This document shows, in pieces, positions 16,771-24,692 of a DNA stretch of 64,000 bases; positions within the stretch are counted from its first letter, which is position 1, and the number at the start of each line of letters is the position of its first letter. The stretch is from Sphingomonas ginsengisoli An et al. 2013. Lineage in GTDB: Bacteria > Pseudomonadota > Alphaproteobacteria > Sphingomonadales > Sphingomonadaceae. The notes beneath the pieces were generated by a model. It made no database searches and had not been told where the DNA came from. It worked only from the letters and a program-made list of their open reading frames with translations. The stretch is from assembly GCF_009363895.1 (NCBI RefSeq), contig NZ_CP045434.1:1426001-1490000 (forward strand), in the 5' to 3' direction. Made by a program: the position numbers and the translations under genes.

Positions 16771-17070
16771 ACCCGTTGCAAGGCATTTCTATCCGATGAT
16801 TGCGTCCGACCAACGACATTACGATTAGTTCATCGGTTTCCAGAACCCATGAACACTCCCAGGCCGCAGTGCGGAATTGCGCCCACTGTGCAGACTCAGG
16901 TCATGGATGGCGGCATTCTGCGAAATTTTGGGAGGCAGAAGGCAATTTAGATCGGATGGACAGTCTTGTTTTGATTGTGCAAAGGACGCGAGCATGCACA
17001 AAAGCCTGCACACATGCAGCGGTTTTACGCATCAAATAAGCGAAGAAAATCCTTTAGATTCAATAATTTA
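16771..17070. other. Right-end non-coding region of the island
   Basis: No convincing gene: the short open frames here have no ribosome-binding site and no recognisable protein pattern. It contains the right copy of the 19-bp repeat (16995-17013), a CTGCGAA motif (16918-16924) and an A/T-rich stretch (about 17040-17070). That stretch must now serve as the promoter region of the intact tRNA-Thr. Confidence 0.55.
16995..17013 (+). repeat. 19-bp island-end repeat, right copy
   Basis: Identical to 14997-15015, same orientation, 57 bases before the intact tRNA. See the left copy; together they bracket the cargo genes. Confidence 0.6.
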
Positions 17071-17145
17071 GCCGGCTTAGCACAGTGGTAGTGCAGCGGT
17101 TTTGTAAACCGAAGGTCGGGGGTTCAAATCCCTCAGCCGGCACCA
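17071..17145 (+). tRNA. tRNA-Thr (anticodon TGT)
   Basis: Complete cloverleaf with encoded CCA. Acceptor GCCGGCT pairs with AGCCGGC, D arm GCAC/GTGC, anticodon loop TTTGTAA with TGT at positions 34-36, T arm around GGTTCAAAT. The 27-43 pair is a G-A mismatch. Its first 39 bases are duplicated at 14851, and the sequence upstream belongs to the integrated island. Confidence 0.96.
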
Positions 17146-17202
17146 GCCTTCGGTGAGCCGCGAAGCGGCTCAGGACCGTCCGGGGGACGGTCCGACCGAA
17201 GG
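17146..17202 (+). repeat. Three-way-junction palindromic element 3' of tRNA-Thr
   Basis: Immediately after the CCA: outer stem CCTTCGGT (17147-17154) with ACCGAAGG (17195-17202), enclosing two perfect hairpins. These are GAGCCGC-GAA-GCGGCTC (17155-17171) and GGACCGTCC-GGG-GGACGGTCC (17173-17193). Every base except three is paired or in a tri-loop. It may act as transcript end or processing signal, or be a REP-like unit; no T-run follows. Confidence 0.7.
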
Positions 17203-17211
17203 TTCAAGGCG

Positions 17212-17511
17212 TTACGCCGCCTGCGCCAGCTCGCGCTGCTCGTTGTCGGCGCTGAGCACCGGCGCCGCCTCGACCGCCGTGGCCGGAGTCTCGACCGCCA
17301 CGCTCTTCACCGGCCACACCTTCCGCGTCACCAGCACCAGCGCGCACAGGAAGGCATAGGTCCCGAAGGCGATTTCCGGGCTGTAGAGGATGGTCGCGGC
17401 GAGCGGGATTCGCAGCCACAGGGCGCTGATCCCGAAATCGTCGGCCAGTCCCTGGCAGGCGCCGAACAGCGTGTCCTGGCGGAGGAACAGATTGCCCTTG
17501 GTCGTCGTCAC
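17212..17511 (-). CDS. PspC-domain small membrane protein
   Basis: 99 aa. RQDTLFGACQGLADDFGISALWLRI is the first helix-turn of the PspC domain (the family pattern is GVCAGLAeyfgi-x5-vR). A transmembrane segment AFGTYAFLCALVLVTRKVW follows, then an Ala/Glu-rich tail. Separate from the larger pspC at 26157. Role inferred as envelope-stress or membrane-associated; not part of a visible operon. Confidence 0.78.
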   Translation of the reverse strand: MTTTKGNLFLRQDTLFGACQGLADDFGISALWLRIPLAATILYSPEIAFGTYAFLCALVLVTRKVWPVKSVAVETPATAVEAAPVLSADNEQRELAQAA

Positions 17512-17631
17512 TGGTCGTCACTCCTGAAATGGCAAAAGGATTGCCATCTCCTATGCATGGCGCGTGCCATACGCGGCCGATCCTTGCTTTTTCCTTCACT
17601 TGGCCGCTGTCACACGGCCCCACGCACGGAA

Positions 17632-17674
17632 ATGCTGCAGTGCAGCATCCGCACAGTTGGGATTTCCTCCCAAC
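17632..17674. terminator. Two tandem perfect palindromes behind thrC
   Basis: ATGCTGCA-G-TGCAGCAT (17632-17648) and GTTGGGA-TTTCC-TCCCAAC (17656-17674). The second ends 13 bases from the thrC stop (thrC reads leftwards), so the pair can act as a factor-dependent terminator or 3'-end stabiliser. Neither is followed by a T-run. Confidence 0.45.
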
Positions 17675-17687
17675 TTCCGCAAGGGGT

Positions 17688-18920
17688 CTAGAGTGTCGTC
17701 CCGCTCGTTTCGGCGAGGCGGATTCGCGGCGCGGTGTCGGGCAGCGGATATTTGTTGCCGTTGGCGCAGTTGAACAGCACCACCGTCTCCTGCGCGCCCA
17801 CCAGCCCCAGCGCGCGCGCCTTGCGCCAGCCGGCCAGCGTCGCCCCGCCCTCGGGGCACAGCAGCGTCCCGTCGGCGTGGGCGGCGTCGCGTACGCCGGC
17901 GGCAATCGCCTCCTCGCTCACCGCCAGGGCCGCCCCGCCGCTCTCGCGCACCGCGCGGAGGATCAGGAAATCGCCGACCGCCTTGGGGACGCGGATGCCG
18001 GTCGCCATCGTCGCCGCGCCTTCCCACCGCTCGGCGAACTCGTCGCCATTCTCCCACGCACGGACCATCGGCGCGCAGCCCTCGGCCTGGATCGCGAACA
18101 TCCGTGGGCGCTCGGGCCCGATCAGCCCCGCCGCCTCGAGTTCGGCGAACGCCTTCCACATGCCGATCAGCCCGGTGCCCCCGCCGGTCGGGTAGAAGAT
18201 CGCGTCGGGCAGCGTCCAGCCGAGCTGCTCGGCGAGTTCCAGCCCCATCACCTTCTTGCCCTCGGCGCGATAGGGCTCTTTCAGCGTCGACATGTCGAAC
18301 CAGCGCCCCGCCGCCGCGCCTTCGCCGACCACTCGCCCGCACTCGTCGATCTGCCCATCGGCGACATAGACGTCGGCGCCATAAGCCGCGGTCTCAGCGA
18401 CGTTGAGGAGCGGCGTCTCGGCCGGGCAGATCACCGTCGCGCGCATCCCTGCCGCCGCGGCATAGGCCGCCAGCGCCGCCCCGGCATTGCCGTTGGTCGG
18501 CAGCGCCACGGCCTCGGTCCCGAAATGCTTCGCCATCGAGATCGCCATCGCCAGCCCGCGCGCCTTGAACGAGCCGGTCGGCAGCCGCCCTTCGTCCTTG
18601 ACCAGCAGCGGCGTCACCCCCTCGCGCACCGACAGCCGGGTCAGCGGCAACAGCGGGGTTTCGATCTCGCCCAGGCTGACCGGCTCAGACCCGGGCGGTA
18701 GCGGCAGCAGCTCGCGCCACTTCCACATCCCCGCCGGTCGCGCCGCCAGCACTTCGCGGGTCATCACCCGCCCCGCCGCCGCCGCGTCGTAGCGGACCAG
18801 CAACGGCCGCCCCGCCCGGCTGAGGTTGTGGATTTCGTCCGCCGCATAATGCTCGCCGGTCAGCGAGCATTCGAGGTGGGTGACGAACGATTGTTCATGG
18901 GAAGGCAAGGGCTGGGTCAT
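17688..18920 (-). CDS. thrC: threonine synthase
   Basis: PLP enzyme converting O-phosphohomoserine to threonine. 410 aa; the Schiff-base lysine is K119 in LPTGSFKARG. The phosphate-binding loop region NGNAGAALAAYAAAAGM and the C-terminal TGGGTGLIGMWKA motif fit the fold-type II threonine synthase class. The N-terminal FVTHLECSLTGEHYAAD segment is typical of the shorter archaeal/plant-like group. Related fold-type II enzymes (cysteate synthase) are a remote alternative. Confidence 0.88.
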   Translation of the reverse strand: MTQPLPSHEQSFVTHLECSLTGEHYAADEIHNLSRAGRPLLVRYDAAAAGRVMTREVLAARPAGMWKWRELLPLPPGSEPVSLGEIETPLLPLTRLSVREGVTPLLVKDEGRLPTGSFKARGLAMAISMAKHFGTEAVALPTNGNAGAALAAYAAAAGMRATVICPAETPLLNVAETAAYGADVYVADGQIDECGRVVGEGAAAGRWFDMSTLKEPYRAEGKKVMGLELAEQLGWTLPDAIFYPTGGGTGLIGMWKAFAELEAAGLIGPERPRMFAIQAEGCAPMVRAWENGDEFAERWEGAATMATGIRVPKAVGDFLILRAVRESGGAALAVSEEAIAAGVRDAAHADGTLLCPEGGATLAGWRKARALGLVGAQETVVLFNCANGNKYPLPDTAPRIRLAETSGTTL

Positions 18921-18989
18921 CCCTGCGCCCCTAGACGCTGCGCCTCGACGGGGCGAGCCCGCTCTTCGACCAACGGCGGCTCGTGCGGT

Positions 18990-19004
18990 TGTTATGATGT
19001 AACA
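18990..19004. promoter_or_regulatory. Putative Zur box upstream of znuD-like receptor
   Basis: TGTTA-TGATG-TAACA, containing the 13-mer GTTATGATGTAAC at 18991-19003, centred about 52 bases before the receptor start. This is one base from the GTTAT-N3-ATAAC dyad reported for alphaproteobacterial Zur. Zinc-dependent repression is inferred from the site and the receptor type. Confidence 0.5.
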
Positions 19005-19048
19005 TCGTCGGTAGAGCCCCTTCGCGTTCGCGTCATTGAAAGTTTCTC

Positions 19049-21157
19049 ATGTCCCCTGCCCTGATCCTCGCCGCCATTGCCGCCCAGCCGGTCGTCCCCG
19101 CCGACGCCGCGCAGCCGGTCGCTGCCGCCCCGGCGGCCACCGACGACGGCGCCCAGCCCGCGCCCGGCGCTCCCGCCGCCGCGCCCAGTTCCGGTAAGGA
19201 CATCGTCGTCACCGGGCGCCGCCGCCGCGACGATGACGTGCTCGGCAATGTCGCGGTATTGGGCGGGACCGAGCTCGCCGCGAGCATCCGCCCGACGCTC
19301 GGCGAGACCCTCGCCAACCAGCCCGGGGTCAGCGCCACCAGCAACGGCCCCAACGCCTCGCGCCCGGTCCTGCGCGGCTTCAGCGGCGACCGCATCCGCA
19401 TCCTCGCCGACGGCATCGGCAGCCTCGACGTCTCGACCTCGAGCCCCGACCACGCCGTCGCGATCAACCCGCTGACCGCCCAGTCGATCGAGGTCGTCCA
19501 CGGCCCCGCTGCCCTGCTGTTCGGCAGCTCGGCGATCGGCGGCGTGGTCAATGTCATCGACAACCGCATCCCGCGCTCCATCCCGCGCGATGGCGTCGGG
19601 GGTGAGGTCAACCTCGGCTACGGCACCGCCGCCAACGACCGGCTGGCGAGCGGCGTGGTCAACGTCGGTCTCGGCGGCGGCTTCGTCGCCCATGCCGACG
19701 GCAGCTACGCCAAGAACGACGACCTGCGCACCGGCGGCTATATCCTCGCCGACCCGCTGCGCGCCGCCGCCGCCGCCAGCCCCGACCCCGATATCCAGTC
19801 GCTCGCCGACCTCAAGGGCGACCTTCCCAACAGCGCTGGCCGCAGCGCCGAAGTCGCGGGCGGCCTCGCCTACGTCGACGGCGGGCTCAACATCGGCGTC
19901 TCGGCGACCCGCCGCACCTCGCTCTACGGCGTGCCGATCCGCTATTCGCTCGACCCCGCCATCGACAGCGAAAGCTCGCGCATCCACGTCCACCAGACCC
20001 GTTACGACGCCCGCGCCGAAATCCCGCTCTCCGGCGCCTTCCGCCAGCTCCGTTTCCGCGGCGGCCTGTCGAACTACATGCATGACGAGATCGCCCCCGA
20101 CGACAGCGTCAACAGCACCTTCTACTCCAAGGGCGGCGAAGGTCGGATCGACCTCGAGCAGGCCGACCGCGGCGGCTTCGGCGGGTCGAGCGGCGTCCAG
20201 TATCTCGACAAGCGCGAGCGCATCCGCGGCGACGAGAAATATCTCCCCGACAGCCGCCAGCGCCAGGCCGGGCTGTTCACCGTCCAGCATTACGAAACCG
20301 GCCCGCTCCGGGTCGAGGCCGGCGTCCGCTTCGAGAAATCGCGCCTGACCGCCGCCGCCGACAGCGTGGTCGGCAATCCCGACCTCACCCGCAACTATTC
20401 CACCGTCTCGGCCTCGCTCGGCGCCAGCTACAAGCTCGGCGACGACTGGCGCCTGAGCGGCGACCTCGCCCGCAACGCCCGCGCACCGTCGATCGACGAA
20501 CTGTTCGCCAACGGCCCGCACGGCGGCAGCGCTTCCTACGAGGTCGGCGATCCCAACCTCGCCACCGAACGCAGCATCGGCGGCGAGGCGAGCGTCCGCT
20601 ACACCCACGGCGACACCCACGTCGGGCTGACCGCCTACGCCAGCAAGTTCGGCAACTTCATCTACCAGACCGCCACCGGCGAGGTCCGCGACGACCTGCC
20701 GGTCTACGCCTTCCGCCAAGGCCGCGCGACCTACACCGGGTTCGAGCTCGACGCCGGCGCCCCGCTCGGCGCGGTCGGCGGCACCGACTTCGGGTTCGAA
20801 GGTTTCGCCGATTACGTCCGCGCGACCGTCAAGGGCGTCGGCCCTGCGCCGCAGATCCCGCCGCTTCGCATCCAGGGCGCGCTGACCGCCAAGCGCGGCA
20901 AGGTCGACGCCCGCTTCGAGGTCGAGCGCGACTTCGCCCAGCGCCGCACCGCGCCCAACGAGACCGACACCAACGGCTTCACCCTCGTCAACGCGGCGCT
21001 CAATTGGCACCCACTCGAGGATCGCCCCGGCCTGACGCTCGGCGTGTCGGCGAACAACCTCCTCGACGTCACCGCCCGCCGCGCGAGCAGCCTCCTCAAG
21101 GACTACGCCCCCCTCCCCGGCCGCGACATCCGCCTGACGGCGGCGCTGTCTTTCTGA
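19049..21157 (+). CDS. znuD: ZnuD-like TonB-dependent receptor (zinc uptake)
   Basis: 702 aa outer-membrane receptor. Signal region, Ala/Pro linker, then TonB box KDIVVTGRRRRDDD, plug with LGETLANQPGVSATSNGPNA, RPVLRGFSGDRIRILADGIG, SSPDHAVAINPLTAQSIEVV and HGPAALLFGSSAIGGVVNV. The SPDHAVA plus GSSAIGGVVNVIDNRIP pattern matches the ZnuD zinc-receptor group, as does the His/Asp-rich periplasmic/extracellular loop YMHDEIAPDD. Ends with a short C-terminal barrel strand (LTAALSF). A Zur-like palindrome upstream agrees with zinc. Confidence 0.82.
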   Translation: MSPALILAAIAAQPVVPADAAQPVAAAPAATDDGAQPAPGAPAAAPSSGKDIVVTGRRRRDDDVLGNVAVLGGTELAASIRPTLGETLANQPGVSATSNGPNASRPVLRGFSGDRIRILADGIGSLDVSTSSPDHAVAINPLTAQSIEVVHGPAALLFGSSAIGGVVNVIDNRIPRSIPRDGVGGEVNLGYGTAANDRLASGVVNVGLGGGFVAHADGSYAKNDDLRTGGYILADPLRAAAAASPDPDIQSLADLKGDLPNSAGRSAEVAGGLAYVDGGLNIGVSATRRTSLYGVPIRYSLDPAIDSESSRIHVHQTRYDARAEIPLSGAFRQLRFRGGLSNYMHDEIAPDDSVNSTFYSKGGEGRIDLEQADRGGFGGSSGVQYLDKRERIRGDEKYLPDSRQRQAGLFTVQHYETGPLRVEAGVRFEKSRLTAAADSVVGNPDLTRNYSTVSASLGASYKLGDDWRLSGDLARNARAPSIDELFANGPHGGSASYEVGDPNLATERSIGGEASVRYTHGDTHVGLTAYASKFGNFIYQTATGEVRDDLPVYAFRQGRATYTGFELDAGAPLGAVGGTDFGFEGFADYVRATVKGVGPAPQIPPLRIQGALTAKRGKVDARFEVERDFAQRRTAPNETDTNGFTLVNAALNWHPLEDRPGLTLGVSANNLLDVTARRASSLLKDYAPLPGRDIRLTAALSF

Positions 21158-21170
21158 CGGAGCGCGCTCG

Positions 21171-21797
21171 TCAGGACCCGACGAGGAAGCGCACCCGTGC
21201 GAGCTGGATCGAGCGCACGGGCTGACCGGAACGGTCCAGCGGGGGTTGAAGCCTCAACTGGCTGGTCGCCTGGGCGCAGGCGGTCGGCACCAGCGCGATC
21301 GCCGCGGACGGCTGGCGAGACTCCCGCGCCCGGCAGGCGACGATTGCCCCTTTCGCGCTCACCGCGACCTCCAGCAGGAGGTTGATAAACCCGGGAAAGC
21401 CCGCGGGCAGGCGTTGCACGGAGAGTTCGAGGTCGGGCGCGACGGCCCGCCGCGGGTCGGGGAGGCGCGTTCCGTTCATCCAAAGAAGCGGGGCACTGAA
21501 AACGCTGTAGGCCGGTGTCCCGTCGAGCCACCGCGCGGCGGTGAATTTTAGGCGGCGACTTATCGCGGCGCAGGCATAGGCATCCAGCTTCGCATCGCCG
21601 CTCGACTTTTCGCTGACGCACCCCTCGACCGTTCCGTCGTCGCGGACCGTGGTGCGCGTGTAGGTCACTCGCACCGCAGCGTCGCCGTTTACGAACGAGG
21701 GAGGCGGATCGAGGCTGCTGAGCAGGCCGGCAGTTTCAGGGAATCGATTTGGTGGCCACACAGATGCGGCGGCCTGCGCGAGGAGCAGCAAGAGCAT
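21171..21797 (-). CDS. Exported protein with two TonB C-terminal-like domains
   Basis: 208 aa. The N-terminus MLLLLLAQAAASVWP is a short signal. The first domain (about 40-115) has the TonB_C pattern VTYTRTTVRDDGTVEGCV, ekSSGDAKLDAYACAAISRR and FTAARWLDGTPAY. The second (about 130-205) repeats it weakly: LLEVAVSAKGAIVACRARE, QPPLDRSGQPV. It lacks the inner-membrane anchor and Pro-rich spanner of a working TonB. Lies between two TonB-dependent receptors and convergent with the first. Function unknown. Confidence 0.75.
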   Translation of the reverse strand: MLLLLLAQAAASVWPPNRFPETAGLLSSLDPPPSFVNGDAAVRVTYTRTTVRDDGTVEGCVSEKSSGDAKLDAYACAAISRRLKFTAARWLDGTPAYSVFSAPLLWMNGTRLPDPRRAVAPDLELSVQRLPAGFPGFINLLLEVAVSAKGAIVACRARESRQPSAAIALVPTACAQATSQLRLQPPLDRSGQPVRSIQLARVRFLVGS

Positions 21798-21844
21798 GCT
21801 CCGAGACTAGCCGGTATGGCCGACCTGTCGAGCCCGTCGCCGGC

Positions 21845-23941
21845 TTAGTTCGACGCTTTGCCCGCCCCGCCGAACGATTGCTTGAGCGTCAGCCCCAGCC
21901 GCACGTGGATGTTGCGGACGCGGTCTTCGCGCAGGTCCGGGTCGGGGACGCTGCGGTTGGGGGTAAAGAACAGCCGCTCGCGCTGGGCATTGGTGTCGAA
22001 CAGATTGTCGACGTCGAAGGTCAGCGAGGTGCGCTTGGCCGGCCGCCACTCGACGAAGGCGGTGCCATAGGGCCCGCCATTGAAATTGCTGTCGATCTCG
22101 TCGGCGCGGTAGAAGGCGAAGCGGTCGCGGTTCTGCACCGTCAGTCCGTAAGAGAAGGCTCCCGCATCGCGGCGCAGGTCGACGCCCCACTCCCAGTTGG
22201 GGAAATAGTCGCTCCAGTTGCGCGTCCGCCCCGAGATGAGGTCGCGCACCCGCGTCCGCTGCAGCTGCCCGTTGAGCTTGAGCCGCACCCCCTTGAGCCC
22301 GAGCGCCCCCAGCGGCGCGTCGAGCTCGGCCGAGACGAAACTGCGCGTCCCCGTGCCGAGGTTGCCCGGCGCCGAAAAGCCCTCGGCCGTGAGGATCAAA
22401 TCCTGCAGCTGCGACACCCGGTCGTAGCCGACATCCAGCTTGATCAGCCCCTCGCCCAGCACGCTCTTCTCGAGCGTCGCGCGCATCTCCCACGTCCGCT
22501 GCGGCAGCAGGTCGGCATTGCCCGCGTTGACCCGGTCGGTGCTCAGTTCAGCGACGCTGATGAAGTCGTAGAAGTTGAGCTGGGCGACCGTCCGCCGCAC
22601 CGACAGCCGGCCGTGCCAGCCGCCCTTGGGCCGCCAGTCGAGGCTCAGCGTCGGCTTGAGAAAACTGAGCGAGCGCCGCGCGGTGGCATCCCCGCTCACT
22701 CGCAGCCGCGAAAATTCGTAGGCAACCCCGCCATCCACCCGCAGATTCTTTGCCAGGTTGCGGCCGAGGTTGAGCGTCAGTTCGCCGCGCTTCTCGGCCA
22801 CCCGCGCATTGGCGATCGGCAGCACGATCGGCACCCTTTGCCCGTCCTCGTCGACCAGCGACAGCCGCGTCTCATTGTCGAGTTTGTTATAGGCGACCTC
22901 GGCGCCCAGCTCGACCGCGAAACCGGCGAGGTTCGACCGCGTCCAGCTCAGCTTGCCGATCGTCTCGCCCAGGCTCGCGATCTGCCGCTGCTCATAGCCG
23001 CCGACCTCGCTCGGGTTGCTCTCAAGCAGCCCGCCACGCTGGACGTAAGCGTCGAAATTGTCGCGCTTGCGGCGGGTGGCGAGCGCGACCAGCTTGATCG
23101 CCCCGCCCGCCAGCGGCCGGGTGACGTCGCCGCCCAGCTCGAACACTGGCAGCTTGTAATGCTCGTAGAGGCTGTCGTCATGCGGCGCGCCATCCGCCGG
23201 GGTCACCCGGTTGCGCTGCTCGAGTTCGAAGCTGCTCGGCTGCCAACGGACGTTGATCCTGACCGCCTTGTCGGCCGCCCGCTCGAGCGCCCAGCTCGCG
23301 CTCAGATACGGATCCTTGTTGATGTAGGTGTTGATCTTGCGCCGCGTCTCGAGCCGCATCCCCGACGGCAAGGCATCGACGTAGTCATAGCCTTCCTCGA
23401 CCTGGCGGTCGCGCCCCGTCCCGCCCGACAGGTTGATCGTCGCCGCCCCGCGCTTCACCTGCACCGAGCCCGAGGCATCGGTGTTGAAGCTGCCGTCGAA
23501 CAATCGCCGCGCGCCGAGCGTCAGATTGGCCTCGGTCCCGCCGCTCGCCGAGAGGATGAGGTTGAGCACCTGGCTCTTGGCCGCATAGTCCGAGCCATAG
23601 AGGTCGCCCGGCCCGACCTCGACCCGCACCACGCTGCTCGCCGGGATTCGCGCCAGCGTGGTCTGCAGCCCTTCGGCCTTGGAGCTCGGGCGCGCGCCGT
23701 TGATCACTACATTGCCCGCCGCCCCGGCGAACCCGCGGACGTCGGCATTGCCCTGGTCGAGCGTGAAGCCCGGCACCCGCGAGACGATGTCGAGCGCGGT
23801 CCGCGGCGCATAGCGCGAGAAGAAGTCGGGCGGATAGCTGATGACCCGGCTCGAGGTCGCCGGCGGCGCCTGCGCGGCGGCGCTGGCGGAAGCGGCGATG
23901 GCGGTCAGCCCGGCCGCGGCAAAAGCGGAAAACAGTCTCAC
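21845..23941 (-). CDS. TonB-dependent receptor
   Basis: 698 aa from GTG 23941, picked because AGGGGA lies 6 bases upstream and it opens directly into a signal peptide (RLFSAFAAAGLTAIAASASA). Plug domain: TALDIVSRVPGFTLDQGNAD, VRGFAGAAGNVVINGARPSS, VVRVEVGPGDLYGSDYAAKS. The barrel is large with Arg/Tyr-rich strands. No clear IVVTA-type TonB box is seen after the signal peptide (the segment reads SRVISYPPDFFSRY). Substrate unknown. Confidence 0.88.
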   Translation of the reverse strand: MRLFSAFAAAGLTAIAASASAAAQAPPATSSRVISYPPDFFSRYAPRTALDIVSRVPGFTLDQGNADVRGFAGAAGNVVINGARPSSKAEGLQTTLARIPASSVVRVEVGPGDLYGSDYAAKSQVLNLILSASGGTEANLTLGARRLFDGSFNTDASGSVQVKRGAATINLSGGTGRDRQVEEGYDYVDALPSGMRLETRRKINTYINKDPYLSASWALERAADKAVRINVRWQPSSFELEQRNRVTPADGAPHDDSLYEHYKLPVFELGGDVTRPLAGGAIKLVALATRRKRDNFDAYVQRGGLLESNPSEVGGYEQRQIASLGETIGKLSWTRSNLAGFAVELGAEVAYNKLDNETRLSLVDEDGQRVPIVLPIANARVAEKRGELTLNLGRNLAKNLRVDGGVAYEFSRLRVSGDATARRSLSFLKPTLSLDWRPKGGWHGRLSVRRTVAQLNFYDFISVAELSTDRVNAGNADLLPQRTWEMRATLEKSVLGEGLIKLDVGYDRVSQLQDLILTAEGFSAPGNLGTGTRSFVSAELDAPLGALGLKGVRLKLNGQLQRTRVRDLISGRTRNWSDYFPNWEWGVDLRRDAGAFSYGLTVQNRDRFAFYRADEIDSNFNGGPYGTAFVEWRPAKRTSLTFDVDNLFDTNAQRERLFFTPNRSVPDPDLREDRVRNIHVRLGLTLKQSFGGAGKASN

Positions 23942-24140
23942 AAATCGTCCCCTGTGAGCTTGGCCCTGCCCGCCCCCCAGCGCCGCGGCGAGCGGCAACC
24001 GATTGGGGGCCGTAACCATTCGACGAGCGCCGCCCGCCGCGGACGAACAACCCGCGTCGACCGACCAGCAGCAGCGGCTCGCTTCGGGCCTCGACAGGCG
24101 GCATGATGACCGCCGCCATCATCGCCGAGGGAGCTCCACG

Positions 24141-24617
24141 ATGCCGTCCGTCCTCACCGCCTGCTTCGCCGCGCTCGCCCTCGCCCCCGCGCCCGCGCCG
24201 CCGGCCTCACCCCTGCTCGGCAGCTGGGCGGTCGATGTCGCCACCCTCCCCGTCCCGCCCGCCGCCCGCCCGCGCGAAGTCACCTTCACCCTCGCCGACC
24301 GGGCCGACGGCAACTGGTCCTCGGTGGTGCGGATCGTCGGTCCCGACGGTGCGGTCCGGGCGATGACCGCGCTGGTCCCGCCCGACGGCAGCCAGACCGT
24401 CGCCATTTCGGGTGACCAGCTCGAAGCCGACCACGTCGCGCTCAAGCTCGTTTCGCCGACCGTGCTGGTGATGGCGCTCGCCAAAAGCGGCATCCCCGCC
24501 TCGACCCGCATCTACACGCTCGATCCCGATGCAAAGCACATGACCGAGACCGCGGTCTATCTGGGCGAAGACGGCGCGGCGGTGATGCGGACCAACCACT
24601 TCACCCGCCGCCCCTGA
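24141..24617 (+). CDS. Secreted hypothetical protein, 158 aa
   Basis: ATG 24141 begins a signal peptide ([22 protein letters not shown]), then a compact beta-rich domain: LLGSWAVDVATLPVPPAARP, EVTFTLADRADGNWSSVVRI, IYTLDPDAKHMTETAVYL, TNHFTR. The GSWxxDxxxLP opening resembles lipocalin-like or avidin-like secreted proteins, but I cannot assign a family. Single gene, divergent from the receptor at 23941. Confidence 0.72.
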   Translation: MPSVLTACFAALALAPAPAPPASPLLGSWAVDVATLPVPPAARPREVTFTLADRADGNWSSVVRIVGPDGAVRAMTALVPPDGSQTVAISGDQLEADHVALKLVSPTVLVMALAKSGIPASTRIYTLDPDAKHMTETAVYLGEDGAAVMRTNHFTRRP

Positions 24618-24636
24618 CGACCGGCCCGGCCAACGG

Positions 24637-24667
24637 AAAAAGGGCCCGGCGTTGCCGCCAGGCCCTT
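24637..24667 (-). terminator. Intrinsic terminator of the PEPxxWA gene
   Basis: Read on the minus strand: AAGGGCC stem (24667-24661) with an inner GGC/GCC extension, the closing GGCCCTT (24646-24640), then a T-run (the A stretch at 24637-24641 on the plus strand). Located 26 bases after the stop of the gene at 24693. The stem could also stop readthrough from the plus strand. Confidence 0.8.
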
Positions 24668-24692
24668 CCCGCTGACTGAAGAAGGGGGCTCG

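Larger units (their letters stand above)
14851..17109. mobile_element. Non-autonomous genomic island integrated at tRNA-Thr(TGT)
   Basis: A 39-bp perfect direct repeat, 14851-14889 and 17071-17109, bounds about 2.2 kb of visibly AT-richer DNA. The right copy is part of an intact tRNA-Thr; the left copy is its orphaned 5' half, with identity ending just after the anticodon loop. This is the footprint expected from a tyrosine recombinase crossing over in the anticodon arm. The cargo is a minus-strand four-gene operon (toxin, antitoxin, SecB-like chaperone, small DUF2188-like protein). No integrase is present, so mobilisation would have to be supplied in trans. Confidence 0.8.

Noticed and set aside
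16800..17071. Small open frames (79 and 64 aa) left of tRNA-Thr
   Set aside because: No ribosome-binding site, overlap with the island-end repeat, and they run into the tRNA region; better read as att/promoter DNA.
21749..24106. 785-aa open frame antisense to the receptor at 21845-23941
   Set aside because: Same GC-skew shadow effect; no domain signatures, whereas the minus strand has a signal peptide, plug motifs and a ribosome-binding site.
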